Source: Phycisphaerales bacterium (GTDB lineage Bacteria > Planctomycetota > Phycisphaerae > Tepidisphaerales > Tepidisphaeraceae). Taken from it: 5,345 nt of DNA. The stretch spans positions 1 to 5,345 of the forward strand of contig JAQGHP010000042.1 of NCBI GenBank assembly GCA_028288775.1, in the 5' to 3' direction. The position numbers and the translations under genes were made by a program. This document shows, in pieces, positions 1 to 5,345 of this stretch; position 1 is the first letter of the stretch, and every line of letters begins with the position of its first letter. Below the pieces are notes generated by a model, which made no database searches, was not told the DNA's origin, and worked only from the letters and a program-made list of their open reading frames with translations.

Positions 1-3000
1 GCGTCGAGCTCGCGACCTTCACCGACACCCACAACGCCACGTCCCAAGTGACGCAGGCCACCGACTACACGGCGTCGGTCTCCTGGGGCGACGGGGTGTT
101 CTCCCCGACCAACGTGACGGTCACCGCCGATACCGACCCGGCGGACCCCAACGGCTTTGTCGTCACGGCCAGCTCGACCGGGCCGATCACCAACCCCGAC
201 GAACTGATCGCCACGCAGATCCAGTACGCCTCCACGAGCAGCTATCATGGCCGCCCAGCCTCCCTGGGCGAGCCGGTGGTGAGCATCACCCCCGCGGTCG
301 CGGGGCTGTACGCGGTGCCGGTCTCGGTCAGCCAGATGAACTTGTACTGGACGCTCAACGCCAGCAACGCCACCTCGATCGAAGTGGCCCGCTCCGACGA
401 CGGCGGGGCCTACGCCACGCTCGCCGCGACCGCGGGCGGCAGCGCCACGATGTTCACGGACACCACCGTGAGCGAGGGGCACACCTACAGCTATGAGATC
501 CGGGCGGTGCAGCCGATCGGCGATTCGGCCTACAGCGACCCTGCCGTCGCGACGACCTACGCCGTGCAGGGGCTGGTTGCCACCGCCGCCTCGACGACGG
601 AGATCGACCTTGCCTGGCTCAATCTCTCCAGCGACCCCGCTGCCACCGTGGACGTGCAGCGTGCCCCCTTTGGAACTTCAGACTTCACCACGATCGCCGC
701 GGGCCTTTCCGCGGGAACGAGCAGTTACTCGGACCTGACCGGCCTGAGCGAGGGGACGCACTGGGCGTACCAGGTGCTGCTGCACGAGCCGGGGATGGGC
801 AACCTCGCCACGCTCTCGGACCCCGCCGACACTTGGACGCTGCCCGCCGCTGCCACTAGCCTGACGGTCACTTCCACCGCCAGCGGCGGGGTGGACTTAT
901 CGTGGGCGAATGGGTCGGCGAGTTCGCCAAGCTTTTATGTAGCCCGCTCGGACGACGGCGGGCCGTTCAACGTGATTGACGCCGTCGATCCGGGCAACAC
1001 GACGTATTCTGACAAAAGTGTTTCTGACGGCATCGCGTACAATTATGAAGTAGCCGCCGTAAATGACGGCGGCGGAACTTTCAACGGGCTAAACGCCGTT
1101 GCGACCGTGACGCCGCTGCTCGCCCCGTCGGGCCTCGCCGCGACCGCTGTCGGAGCCACGGAGGTTGATCTGTCTTGGCAGAACAACTCCGCGAGTGCCA
1201 GCGGTTTGACGATCGAGCGGTCAACGAACGACACCGGTCATTTCAGTATCTTGGCGCAGCTTACGGATCCGTCCGTCAGCAGCTACAACGACATCAGCAC
1301 CGTGGCGGGCACGCATTATTTCTATTTTGTCGAAGCGACTAAAGCGGCCGCAAGCCTCATGTCCGCCCCCTCCAACCAGCCCGACGCCACCACGATCCCG
1401 CCAACACCTACAGGACCCGTCGTCACGACGGCTTCGCCGACAGAACTCGACCTGCGGTGGAACGCCGCGACCGGTAGCACCGGGTACCAGATCGAGCGGG
1501 AGGCTCCGGGTGGGGTATGGGAATCTCTCAGTATCCCTGACCCGACTGCGACCAGCTACGACGACTCGGGGCTTTGGGAGGGTGTGCAATACGGCTACCG
1601 CGTCAGTGCGTATAACGCCACCGGAACCTCGGCCCCAACCGACTCCGTGTCCGCCACGACGCCCCAGACGGTCCCCACCGCCCCTTCCAATCTTCAGGCG
1701 GTGACCCTCTCCTCCAGCGCAGTGCAACTGGTCTGGACCAACAACGCCAACAACGAAACCGGCTTCGCCATCGACACTTCCCCGGACGCAAGCACCTGGA
1801 CACAGGTCGGCTCGACGGACCCCGGCACCACCACTTTCACCTACGGCGGCCAGAGCCCGGGCGCCACGCTCTCCTACCGCGTCCGGGCCGTGAACTCCGT
1901 CGGGGACGCCGCCAGCTACTCGGCCTCCGCGACCACCAGCCCCGCACCCGAGCCGGCATTGCTGCCCCCCGCCCCGCCGGGCGACCTGCCGGTCTTCGCC
2001 TGGACCCACGGCGGGAACGTCACCGTCAGCTGGGACGCCCCGCTCGTCTCCTACGACTCGCAACACCTGCCCGCCGGCTTCAACGTCTACGCCTACCGCA
2101 TGACCGGCGGCGTCGGCACGCTCGTGGCCCAGACGTCCGTCACCGGCGCGGCCACCGGGTCGGCAACGATCACCGGCCTCACCGCCGACTACGGCGTCTA
2201 CAATTTTGCCGTTACCGCCTACAACGCCGCCGGGGAAAGCGACCCCACTTACATCGGGTTGCAGGGCCTGTTCGCCGACACCATCAGCGCCCCGGCCACT
2301 CTCTCGGCCTCCGTCAGCGGCACGACCGTCAACTACACCTGGACGGACCCCGAGCCCCCGACCGACGGCAATACGGTCGCCCCCTTCCTGGAGTATTCCG
2401 TCGACGGGACCAACTGGTTGGGCGTGACCTCCTCGGCCGGGTTGGCGGCGGGCACGCTGACGATGCCCGCGGGGTGCGACTGCTACCTGCGGCTCTACCG
2501 CTACCACACCGACGGCACCGTCAGCGACTACTCCAACGTGGTACATGTCGCGGCGGCCACCCCGCTGGCGTCCCCGAGTTCCTTGACGGCCACGCCCGCC
2601 GAAGGCGGTGTCCAGTTGGACTGGACCGCCGGGGATCCCGCCGACTACCGGCAAATGCTCGAGCGCAGCGACGACGGGGGCGCGAGCTTCCACCTGATCG
2701 CCCAGCCCTCGGGCACGAGCTACCTCGACAGCACGACGGACCCGGGCACGACCTACGAGTACCGCCTGCGGGACGCGCTGTTCCCGGAATTCTCGTTCGA
2801 CTACAGCATCCCGCTGCCGGGGTACTCGCCCTACAGCGACGCCGTGACGGCGACCGCGCCGGCGGCACCGGTGGCCGTGTCGGGTATACTTAGCGCCGTC
2901 GAACTCGGACCGGACCGCCTCCCGCAGGACGGCTATTTCGCCTTCACCCGCACCATGGGCCTGGACCGGGCGGAAACGGTTTCCTTCACCATCGATAACA

Positions 3001-4640
3001 GCGCCTCCGACGCCGCCACCCCGGGTGAGGAGTATCAAACGCTGAGCGGCACGACTGTGAACTTTGCTCCGGGGCAAAGCGCCGCGATTGTGGCGATAAT
3101 TCCCCGCTGGATCAACCGGGTCGAGGGCGCAAAAAGTGTGACGATTGAACTCGATAACGAGAGTAACGGCAATCCGATACTTTCCACCGGTCAAATCGAG
3201 ATCGCTAATACGGACACCGCCATCGCCATTCGGTTTAATGGTCCGACTGACCCAAATGGGAATCACATAATCGACCTCAACAATAATGATAGCGATAACA
3301 ACGGTGTTTCGGATTTGAATCAAACGTATTTGGCTCAGGCCGACTCTGACCTTGTTGCAGTAAACATCGTGTACCCCGTGTTAGTACCATCTGGAACCGT
3401 GTTTACACTGTCTACAAATGCAAGTAGGCTTCGCTTCTGGGACTCACCCAATAAGGATAATGCGATCCTCGGCGACAATGGCACTGCACAGTGGGTGGTC
3501 GGACCAGGCGCGCCAACGACAGTGTATGCAGAAGCGATTGACGGTAGCGATTCACTCGGAGATACGAACACCATGCTTGCCGTCGGGCCAGTAACCCCGC
3601 CATCACCGGCGGATTCGGGTGGACCTGCAACGCGAAGCGTCCAAGCCCAGACGACGGAGCGATATTTGCGAATAACTGAATCGGCGCCCATCGCGCGGGA
3701 CGCGACCGCTGGCGGACCTAATAATATCATGGTTGGGCAACGTATCGCGGTGATTGCTTCCGCCGGACCTGCGGCCTTGTTCAATGGTTCTGTCCCGACC
3801 TGGACTGTCCCAGCAAACACGGTAAAAGGCTATACGACGTCTCTCCACACCGGAAGAATCATCCAGTTCGCGGACGCGGACCTACATCAGACCTCCATGG
3901 GTGTTTATTGGATAGATGGGTCTTTTGATGGTACGCGGAGCGCCTTGACGATCATCTGGGGCGGTCTTACGCGTCGCGGGGATTTCATCGTTCATAAGCC
4001 GAGGTCGGCAATTACTACGGCGTGGACTGCTGACGTACCAAGGGTACAAATCGGGAAGAATGGCGTGGGTGATCAGAATGTTGAAACAGTCCATTTTGGG
4101 AGCAATAATTCGCCCGGGATTACGATCGGCGGCACGGTGACTACGGGCACTGGGGGCGGGGGAGAAATTGGATTCATTCAACTAAGCAAGCTGGATTCGC
4201 ATTTCGTTCAAGTTTCATTTTCTCCTCCCTTTCATCTTGTGTTCAATAAATTGTCTACAGATGGGAGTTTTGCCGATGACGGTGATCCAGACGGCTCCGG
4301 ATTATACAATCCCTCTAAGCGGGTCGGAGACTCAGCTACGGAGAATGTATCGATGGAGGATAGCCCAAAATCAGGGCTAAGCTCACCCCGTGTTGAAGTG
4401 AATTTGTTCAGCCAATTTTACACGACCTTGATGTATCGGCCATCCGGAGTTGATAGCATTTGGGTGCCGCTTAAGATCGTGTATTGGAGCTGGAACGCTC
4501 GAGTTCAAAACTGGCCTTCAGGTTGGAAGGTCATTCTAACGGGAGCCGGCGGGTCGACCATGGGCACCGATTGGAATGAACCGCCGCAATGGGAGGATGA
4601 TATCCCGCGCATTCTCAAGGTCGGTTCGTTACCTGAATAA
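1..4640 (+). CDS. Giant secreted FN3 / Calx-beta repeat protein, 5' truncated by window edge
   Basis: The frame is open from the left edge (first complete codon nt 3) to TAA at 4638-4640, giving 1545 residues; the GTG at 48 is internal to an 'FTDTxxAT...SWGDG' domain, so the true start lies upstream. Domains in order: partial SWGDG beta domain (about residues 1-85); about nine FN3 or FN3-like units (about 101-950), each with an 'xxLxW' B-strand and a 'Y.Y.V.A.N..G.S' F-strand; a Calx-beta domain (about 957-1070, 'TIDNSASDAATPGEEY...VNFAPGQSAA'); calcium loops (1083-1104); and a long C-terminal module (about 1105-1545). No transmembrane helix, catalytic motif or C-terminal sorting signal (LPXTG, PEP-CTERM) is visible; any signal peptide would be off the left edge. 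Only two cysteines occur (C825, C827). Such proteins usually act outside the cell as adhesins or matrix scaffolds; that role is inferred. G+C drops sharply after about 3060. The domain-type call is firm; the exact function is unknown. Confidence 0.9.
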   Translation, partial: VELATFTDTHNATSQVTQATDYTASVSWGDGVFSPTNVTVTADTDPADPNGFVVTASSTGPITNPDELIATQIQYASTSSYHGRPASLGEPVVSITPAVAGLYAVPVSVSQMNLYWTLNASNATSIEVARSDDGGAYATLAATAGGSATMFTDTTVSEGHTYSYEIRAVQPIGDSAYSDPAVATTYAVQGLVATAASTTEIDLAWLNLSSDPAATVDVQRAPFGTSDFTTIAAGLSAGTSSYSDLTGLSEGTHWAYQVLLHEPGMGNLATLSDPADTWTLPAAATSLTVTSTASGGVDLSWANGSASSPSFYVARSDDGGPFNVIDAVDPGNTTYSDKSVSDGIAYNYEVAAVNDGGGTFNGLNAVATVTPLLAPSGLAATAVGATEVDLSWQNNSASASGLTIERSTNDTGHFSILAQLTDPSVSSYNDISTVAGTHYFYFVEATKAAASLMSAPSNQPDATTIPPTPTGPVVTTASPTELDLRWNAATGSTGYQIEREAPGGVWESLSIPDPTATSYDDSGLWEGVQYGYRVSAYNATGTSAPTDSVSATTPQTVPTAPSNLQAVTLSSSAVQLVWTNNANNETGFAIDTSPDASTWTQVGSTDPGTTTFTYGGQSPGATLSYRVRAVNSVGDAASYSASATTSPAPEPALLPPAPPGDLPVFAWTHGGNVTVSWDAPLVSYDSQHLPAGFNVYAYRMTGGVGTLVAQTSVTGAATGSATITGLTADYGVYNFAVTAYNAAGESDPTYIGLQGLFADTISAPATLSASVSGTTVNYTWTDPEPPTDGNTVAPFLEYSVDGTNWLGVTSSAGLAAGTLTMPAGCDCYLRLYRYHTDGTVSDYSNVVHVAAATPLASPSSLTATPAEGGVQLDWTAGDPADYRQMLERSDDGGASFHLIAQPSGTSYLDSTTDPGTTYEYRLRDALFPEFSFDYSIPLPGYSPYSDAVTATAPAAPVAVSGILSAVELGPDRLPQDGYFAFTRTMGLDRAETVSFTIDNSASDAATPGEEYQTLSGTTVNFAPGQSAAIVAIIPRWINRVEGAKSVTIELDNESNGNPILSTGQIEIANTDTAIAIRFNGPTDPNGNHIIDLNNNDSDNNGVSDLNQTYLAQADSDLVAVNIVYPVLVPSGTVFTLSTNASRLRFWDSPNKDNAILGDNGTAQWVVGPGAPTTVYAEAIDGSDSLGDTNTMLAVGPVTPPSPADSGGPATRSVQAQTTERYLRITESAPIARDATAGGPNNIMVGQRIAVIASAGPAALFNGSVPTWTVPANTVKGYTTSLHTGRIIQFADADLHQTSMGVYWIDGSFDGTRSALTIIWGGLTRRGDFIVHKPRSAITTAWTADVPRVQIGKNGVGDQNVETVHFGSNNSPGITIGGTVTTGTGGGGEIGFIQLSKLDSHFVQVSFSPPFHLVFNKLSTDGSFADDGDPDGSGLYNPSKRVGDSATENVSMEDSPKSGLSSPRVEVNLFSQFYTTLMYRPSGVDSIWVPLKIVYWSWNARVQNWPSGWKVILTGAGGSTMGTDWNEPPQWEDDIPRILKVGSLPE
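3..260 (+). other. Partial N-terminal 'SWGDG' beta-sandwich domain
   Basis: Residues 1-85 begin with 'ATFTDT', continue with 'DYTASVSWGDG' (about residues 22-32) and end with beta-strand-like Thr/Val-rich sequence. The combination of an F-T-D-T opening, a D-Y/F-T-A strand and a W-G-D-G turn is the pattern of a PKD-like domain repeated many times in large planctomycete surface proteins. The domain is cut by the left edge or lacks its first strand, so more copies are probably located upstream. The family assignment is from memory of the motif, not from a search. Confidence 0.5.
294..351 (+). repeat. Upstream copy of a 58-bp direct repeat (start of FN3 unit 1)
   Basis: These bases encode the junction into FN3 unit 1 (residues 98-116, 'GLYAVPVSVSQMNLYW' at the core). 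They recur at 5288-5345, 4994 bp downstream on the same strand, with only two differences (C301 becomes A, Ala to Glu; G314 becomes C, silent). The match begins sharply at 294; the bases just upstream do not align. The right end of the match is unknown because the window ends within it. Confidence 0.95.
303..2862 (+). repeat. Array of about nine degenerate fibronectin type III units
   Basis: Approximate unit limits by nt are 303-557, 570-842, 846-1115, 1116-1406, 1407-1667, 1668-1945, 1965-2280, 2283-2562 and 2565-2862. Units 1-6 and 9 carry the FN3 hallmarks: an early Leu-x-Trp strand ('MNLYW', 'IDLAW', 'VDLSW', 'VDLSW', 'LDLRW', 'VQLVW', 'VQLDW'), an 'IERS/VARSDDGG' C-strand and a late Tyr-x-Tyr-x-Val strand followed by Asn-x-x-Gly. 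Units 7 and 8 are more diverged ('VTVSW', 'VNYTW'). Tandem FN3 domains form a rod of beta sandwiches that usually mediates binding or spacing outside the cell. Copies differ widely at the DNA level, so this is an old array, apart from short stretches around the 'RSDDGG' codons. Confidence 0.85.
2865..3215 (+). other. Calx-beta domain within the giant protein
   Basis: About residues 957-1070. An acidic N-terminal strand precedes 'GYFAFTRTMG', then 'VSFTIDNSASDAATPGEEY', 'GTTVNFAPGQSAAIVAIIP' and 'AKSVTIELDNESNG'. This is the usual Calx-beta order of a variable-sign strand, a D-x-A-T-x-G-x-D/E-Y loop, a V-x-F-x-x-G loop and a final E-x-V-x-L strand. Calx-beta domains are beta sandwiches, often calcium-binding, common in bacterial adhesins. 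The G+C shift of the gene falls inside this domain, not at its border. Confidence 0.75.
3249..3314 (+). other. Paired Asp/Asn-rich calcium-binding loops
   Basis: Residues 1083-1091 read D-P-N-G-N-H-I-I-D and residues 1096-1104 read D-S-D-N-N-G-V-S-D, the second an exact DxDxNGxxD loop as in dockerin, thrombospondin type 3 and EF-hand-like calcium sites. The two loops are linked by 'LNNN'. They probably bind Ca2+ and rigidify the linker between the Calx-beta domain and the C-terminal module. The motif is seen directly; calcium binding is inferred from the motif. Confidence 0.7.
3315..4637 (+). other. Uncharacterised C-terminal module with 'SIWVPLK..YWSW' ending
   Basis: About residues 1105-1545. 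Landmarks in order are 'DSDLVAVNI', 'RLRFWDSP' with a following 'TTVYAEAIDGS', 'VGQRIAVIAS' (1244 onward), 'PTWTVPANTVKGY', 'VYWIDGS' (1301 onward), 'DFIVHKP' (1327-1333), 'SPGITI' (1371 onward), an Asp-Ser-Pro (1453-1455), 'YTTLMYRP', 'SIWVPLK' (1485-1491) and 'YWSW' (1494-1497). I recall similar landmark series at the C-termini of large planctomycete surface proteins, but know of no assigned function. The spacing suggests two or three beta domains. It is likely the part that defines the protein family, with the FN3 array as a variable stalk. This is inference from memory, not a search. Confidence 0.5.
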
Positions 4641-4645
4641 GAAAA

Positions 4646-4650
4646 TGGAG
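4646..4650 (+). promoter_or_regulatory. Ribosome binding site for the lipoprotein gene
   Basis: TGGAG lies five bases before the ATG at 4656, in the 15-bp gap after the stop of the giant gene. The spacing is slightly short but usable and supports this ATG. An out-of-frame ATG at 4652 is even closer and is not used in a long frame. Confidence 0.55.
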
Positions 4651-4655
4651 CATGT

Positions 4656-5186
4656 ATGAAATTCTACGCTACGGTTGTGCCTTGTGCGGTCCTGTTGGTC
4701 ATGCTTTCGCTGGGTTGCTCGAACGGCGTTCAGGTTAGCTCCACATCGAAATGCGTAGACGAAGCTGTGCCGGTCGCACCGGTCGCGGCGGCCGTCATCA
4801 CTGCGGGCAGAGGCAGGTTCCTGAATGAGGAAACGACGCTGCTGCGTGTCGTTCTCACGAACTTCGGAGCTTCCGACATTTGTCTTGCGACAGCGAACCC
4901 TTTGCTCTCCTATCAAATTGATGTTCGAGACACGGGAGGCCATGAAGTGCAGCTCACAGCATACGGGAAACAGGCATTCCTTGATCGAGCGGAATCGCCC
5001 CGAAATTTCTTGCAAAGGCTTTCGCCCGGCCAGAGCATCGCCGACGCAATCCCCGTCGGCCGCATATTCGATCTTTCGCTGCCCGGGGAGTACACGATAC
5101 ATGTGGCGCGCACCGTAAGACCATGCGGCGGCCATGAGATACGGATTCTGTCGAATGTCGTGACGGTCCAAATCGGCAAATTTTGA
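4656..5186 (+). CDS. Small secreted lipoprotein with single beta domain
   Basis: The gene encodes 176 residues. It begins M-K-F, then a hydrophobic stretch (about residues 5-19) ending 'LSLGC' with Cys21 as the probable lipidated residue; Ser at -3 is atypical for a lipobox, so type II signal peptidase processing is likely but not certain. After a short Ala/Val-rich linker, residues 60-174 look like one beta sandwich: 'LLRVVLTNFG', 'YQIDVRDTGGHEVQLTAYGK' (86-105), 'LSPGQS' (122-127), 'IFDLSLPGEYTIHVAR' (137-152) and 'SNVVTVQI'. This pattern (D-x-x-G-x-x-V-x-L-T-x-Y-G-K, L-x-P-G, D-L-S-x-P-G-x-Y) recurs in small planctomycete and acidobacterial lipoproteins of unknown function and resembles BsuPI-like Ig folds. 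Cysteines at 10, 33, 76 and 157 beyond Cys21 could allow a disulfide. The start follows an RBS and lies 15 bp after the giant gene's stop, so the two are probably cotranscribed. It may be a membrane-anchored partner of that protein; no direct evidence. Confidence 0.85.
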   Translation: MKFYATVVPCAVLLVMLSLGCSNGVQVSSTSKCVDEAVPVAPVAAAVITAGRGRFLNEETTLLRVVLTNFGASDICLATANPLLSYQIDVRDTGGHEVQLTAYGKQAFLDRAESPRNFLQRLSPGQSIADAIPVGRIFDLSLPGEYTIHVARTVRPCGGHEIRILSNVVTVQIGKF

Positions 5187-5287
5187 GGGGCCGGAAATTC
5201 GATCGACCGGGAAAAGGGGCCATAAGCCATTCTAGCAATATTATTGTAAATTCGGCCGCTGATCCCTGACCTGATTTCCGGCCCGGT
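5187..5287. other. Intergenic stretch bounded by an inverted repeat
   Basis: These 101 bases separate the lipoprotein stop from the repeated FN3 segment. Nearly all of it lies between the arms of the 11-bp inverted repeat. It holds an AT-rich island (about 5237-5252, including TATTAT, a one-mismatch -10-like box at 5239-5244 with no -35 partner), a palindrome TCGATCGA (5199-5206), two copies of GGGGCC (5187-5192, 5216-5221) and two of AAATTCG (5195-5201, 5248-5254). No T-tract follows a tight hairpin, so I do not call a classical terminator. Confidence 0.6.
5188..5284. repeat. 11-bp perfect inverted repeat, 75-bp spacer
   Basis: The left arm GGGCCGGAAAT (5188-5198) is exactly the reverse complement of ATTTCCGGCCC (5274-5284). 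The next inward pair (T5199 with G5273) could wobble as RNA; the next outward pair (G5187, G5285) does not match. The arms could close a long RNA stem around a 75-base loop, or be terminal repeats of a 97-bp MITE-like element. No flanking target-site duplication is evident, and no transposase is present. Confidence 0.85.
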
Positions 5288-5345
5288 GCGGTCGAGGGGC
5301 TGTACGCCGTGCCGGTCTCGGTCAGCCAGATGAACTTGTACTGGA
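5270..5345 (+). pseudogene. Possible start-less fragment of a second FN3 protein gene
   Basis: The frame matching FN3 unit 1 is open from 5270 to the right edge, after an in-frame TGA at 5267-5269. It first reads a short non-homologous stretch (P-D-F-R-P-G) and from 5288 the FN3 sequence, with Glu in place of Ala100. No ATG precedes the homology. A GTG at 5309 has GAGGGG nine bases upstream, created partly by the A5295 difference, but starting there would drop the first strand and give no signal peptide. The alternative is a real gene whose start is internal, or an exon-like cassette; the missing right side decides this. Confidence 0.35.
5288..5345 (+). repeat. Downstream copy of the 58-bp direct repeat, runs off the window
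   Basis: This segment matches 294-351 at 56 of 58 bases, starts three bases after the right arm of the inverted repeat and continues to the last base of the window. The two differences are A5295 (C in the other copy) and C5308 (G in the other copy). It is the only stretch outside the giant gene with FN3 coding content. Confidence 0.95.

Noticed and set aside
48..50. GTG as the start of the giant gene
   Set aside because: The same frame is open back to nt 3 and encodes the conserved front of the 'FTDT...SWGDG' domain, and no signal peptide follows the GTG.
2883..2895. TATACT box as an internal promoter
   Set aside because: It lies inside the coding sequence with no matching -35 element and no downstream gene start nearby.
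1221..3323. A 700-codon open frame on the minus strand antisense to the FN3 array
   Set aside because: It is rich in Arg, Gly, Val and Ala with no domain pattern, and it ends about where the G+C drops. GC-rich third positions on the plus strand suppress stops in this antisense frame, so it is a shadow.
4629..5171. Minus-strand frames opposite the lipoprotein gene (180, 105 and 94 codons)
   Set aside because: The plus-strand frame has a signal peptide, an RBS and a recognisable beta-domain pattern; the antisense products show nothing coherent.
5236..5246. CAATATTATTG palindrome as an operator or hairpin
   Set aside because: The arms are five bases around a single central base, too close for an RNA hairpin, and no regulator gene is nearby.
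5187..5284. Rho-independent terminator after the lipoprotein gene
   Set aside because: The only strong stem has a 75-base loop and is not followed by a T-tract.
294..5345. The window as a complete circular element of 4994 bp with overlapping ends
   Set aside because: The overlap has two mismatches in 58 bases, and the 294 bases before the first copy do not match the bases before the second copy, so a simple circle does not fit. A tandem duplication remains possible.

Overview
The window looks like part of a Planctomycetota genome (or metagenome contig). The reasons are a very large secreted protein built from degenerate fibronectin type III (FN3) domains with an upstream 'xFTDTxxATxxxDYTASVSWGDG'-type domain, a Calx-beta domain, a DxDxNGxxD calcium loop and a C-terminal module ending in 'SIWVPLK..YWSW', followed at once by a small lipoprotein with a 'PxxxYGK...LxPGQ...FDLSxPGEYTI'-type beta domain. 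In my memory these combinations are typical of planctomycetes, possibly Phycisphaerae-like. This assignment is inference, because no rRNA or housekeeping gene is present.

Layout: positions 1-4640 are the 3' part of one giant plus-strand gene, open at the left edge (first complete codon at nt 3, 1545 residues in the window). Its N-terminal side is missing. Residues here are numbered so that residue n begins at nt 3n. In order it holds one partial 'SWGDG' domain, about nine FN3 or FN3-like units, a Calx-beta domain, paired Ca-binding loops and a C-terminal module of about 440 residues. Base composition changes inside this gene, from strongly GC-rich (43 of 60 bases G+C at 1801-1860) to about half G+C (29 of 60 at 3301-3360). 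Fifteen bases after its stop comes a 176-residue lipoprotein gene (4656-5186), probably in the same transcript.

The last 159 bases (5187-5345) are the most unusual part. An 11-bp perfect inverted repeat (5188-5198 / 5274-5284) brackets almost the whole intergenic stretch. Three bases after it begins a near-exact second copy (56 of 58 bases) of the first FN3 domain of the big gene (294-351 repeated at 5288-5345). The second copy is in the same reading frame but has an in-frame TGA shortly upstream and no convincing start. It runs off the window, so its true length is unknown. It may be a start-less fragment, a silent repeat cassette, part of a tandem duplication, or an assembly effect.

Functionally, the big protein reads as an extracellular or cell-surface adhesin-like or matrix protein stabilised by calcium, and the lipoprotein as a possible membrane-anchored partner. 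Neither has an enzymatic motif that I can see. I see no tRNA, rRNA, CRISPR array, transposase or riboswitch.
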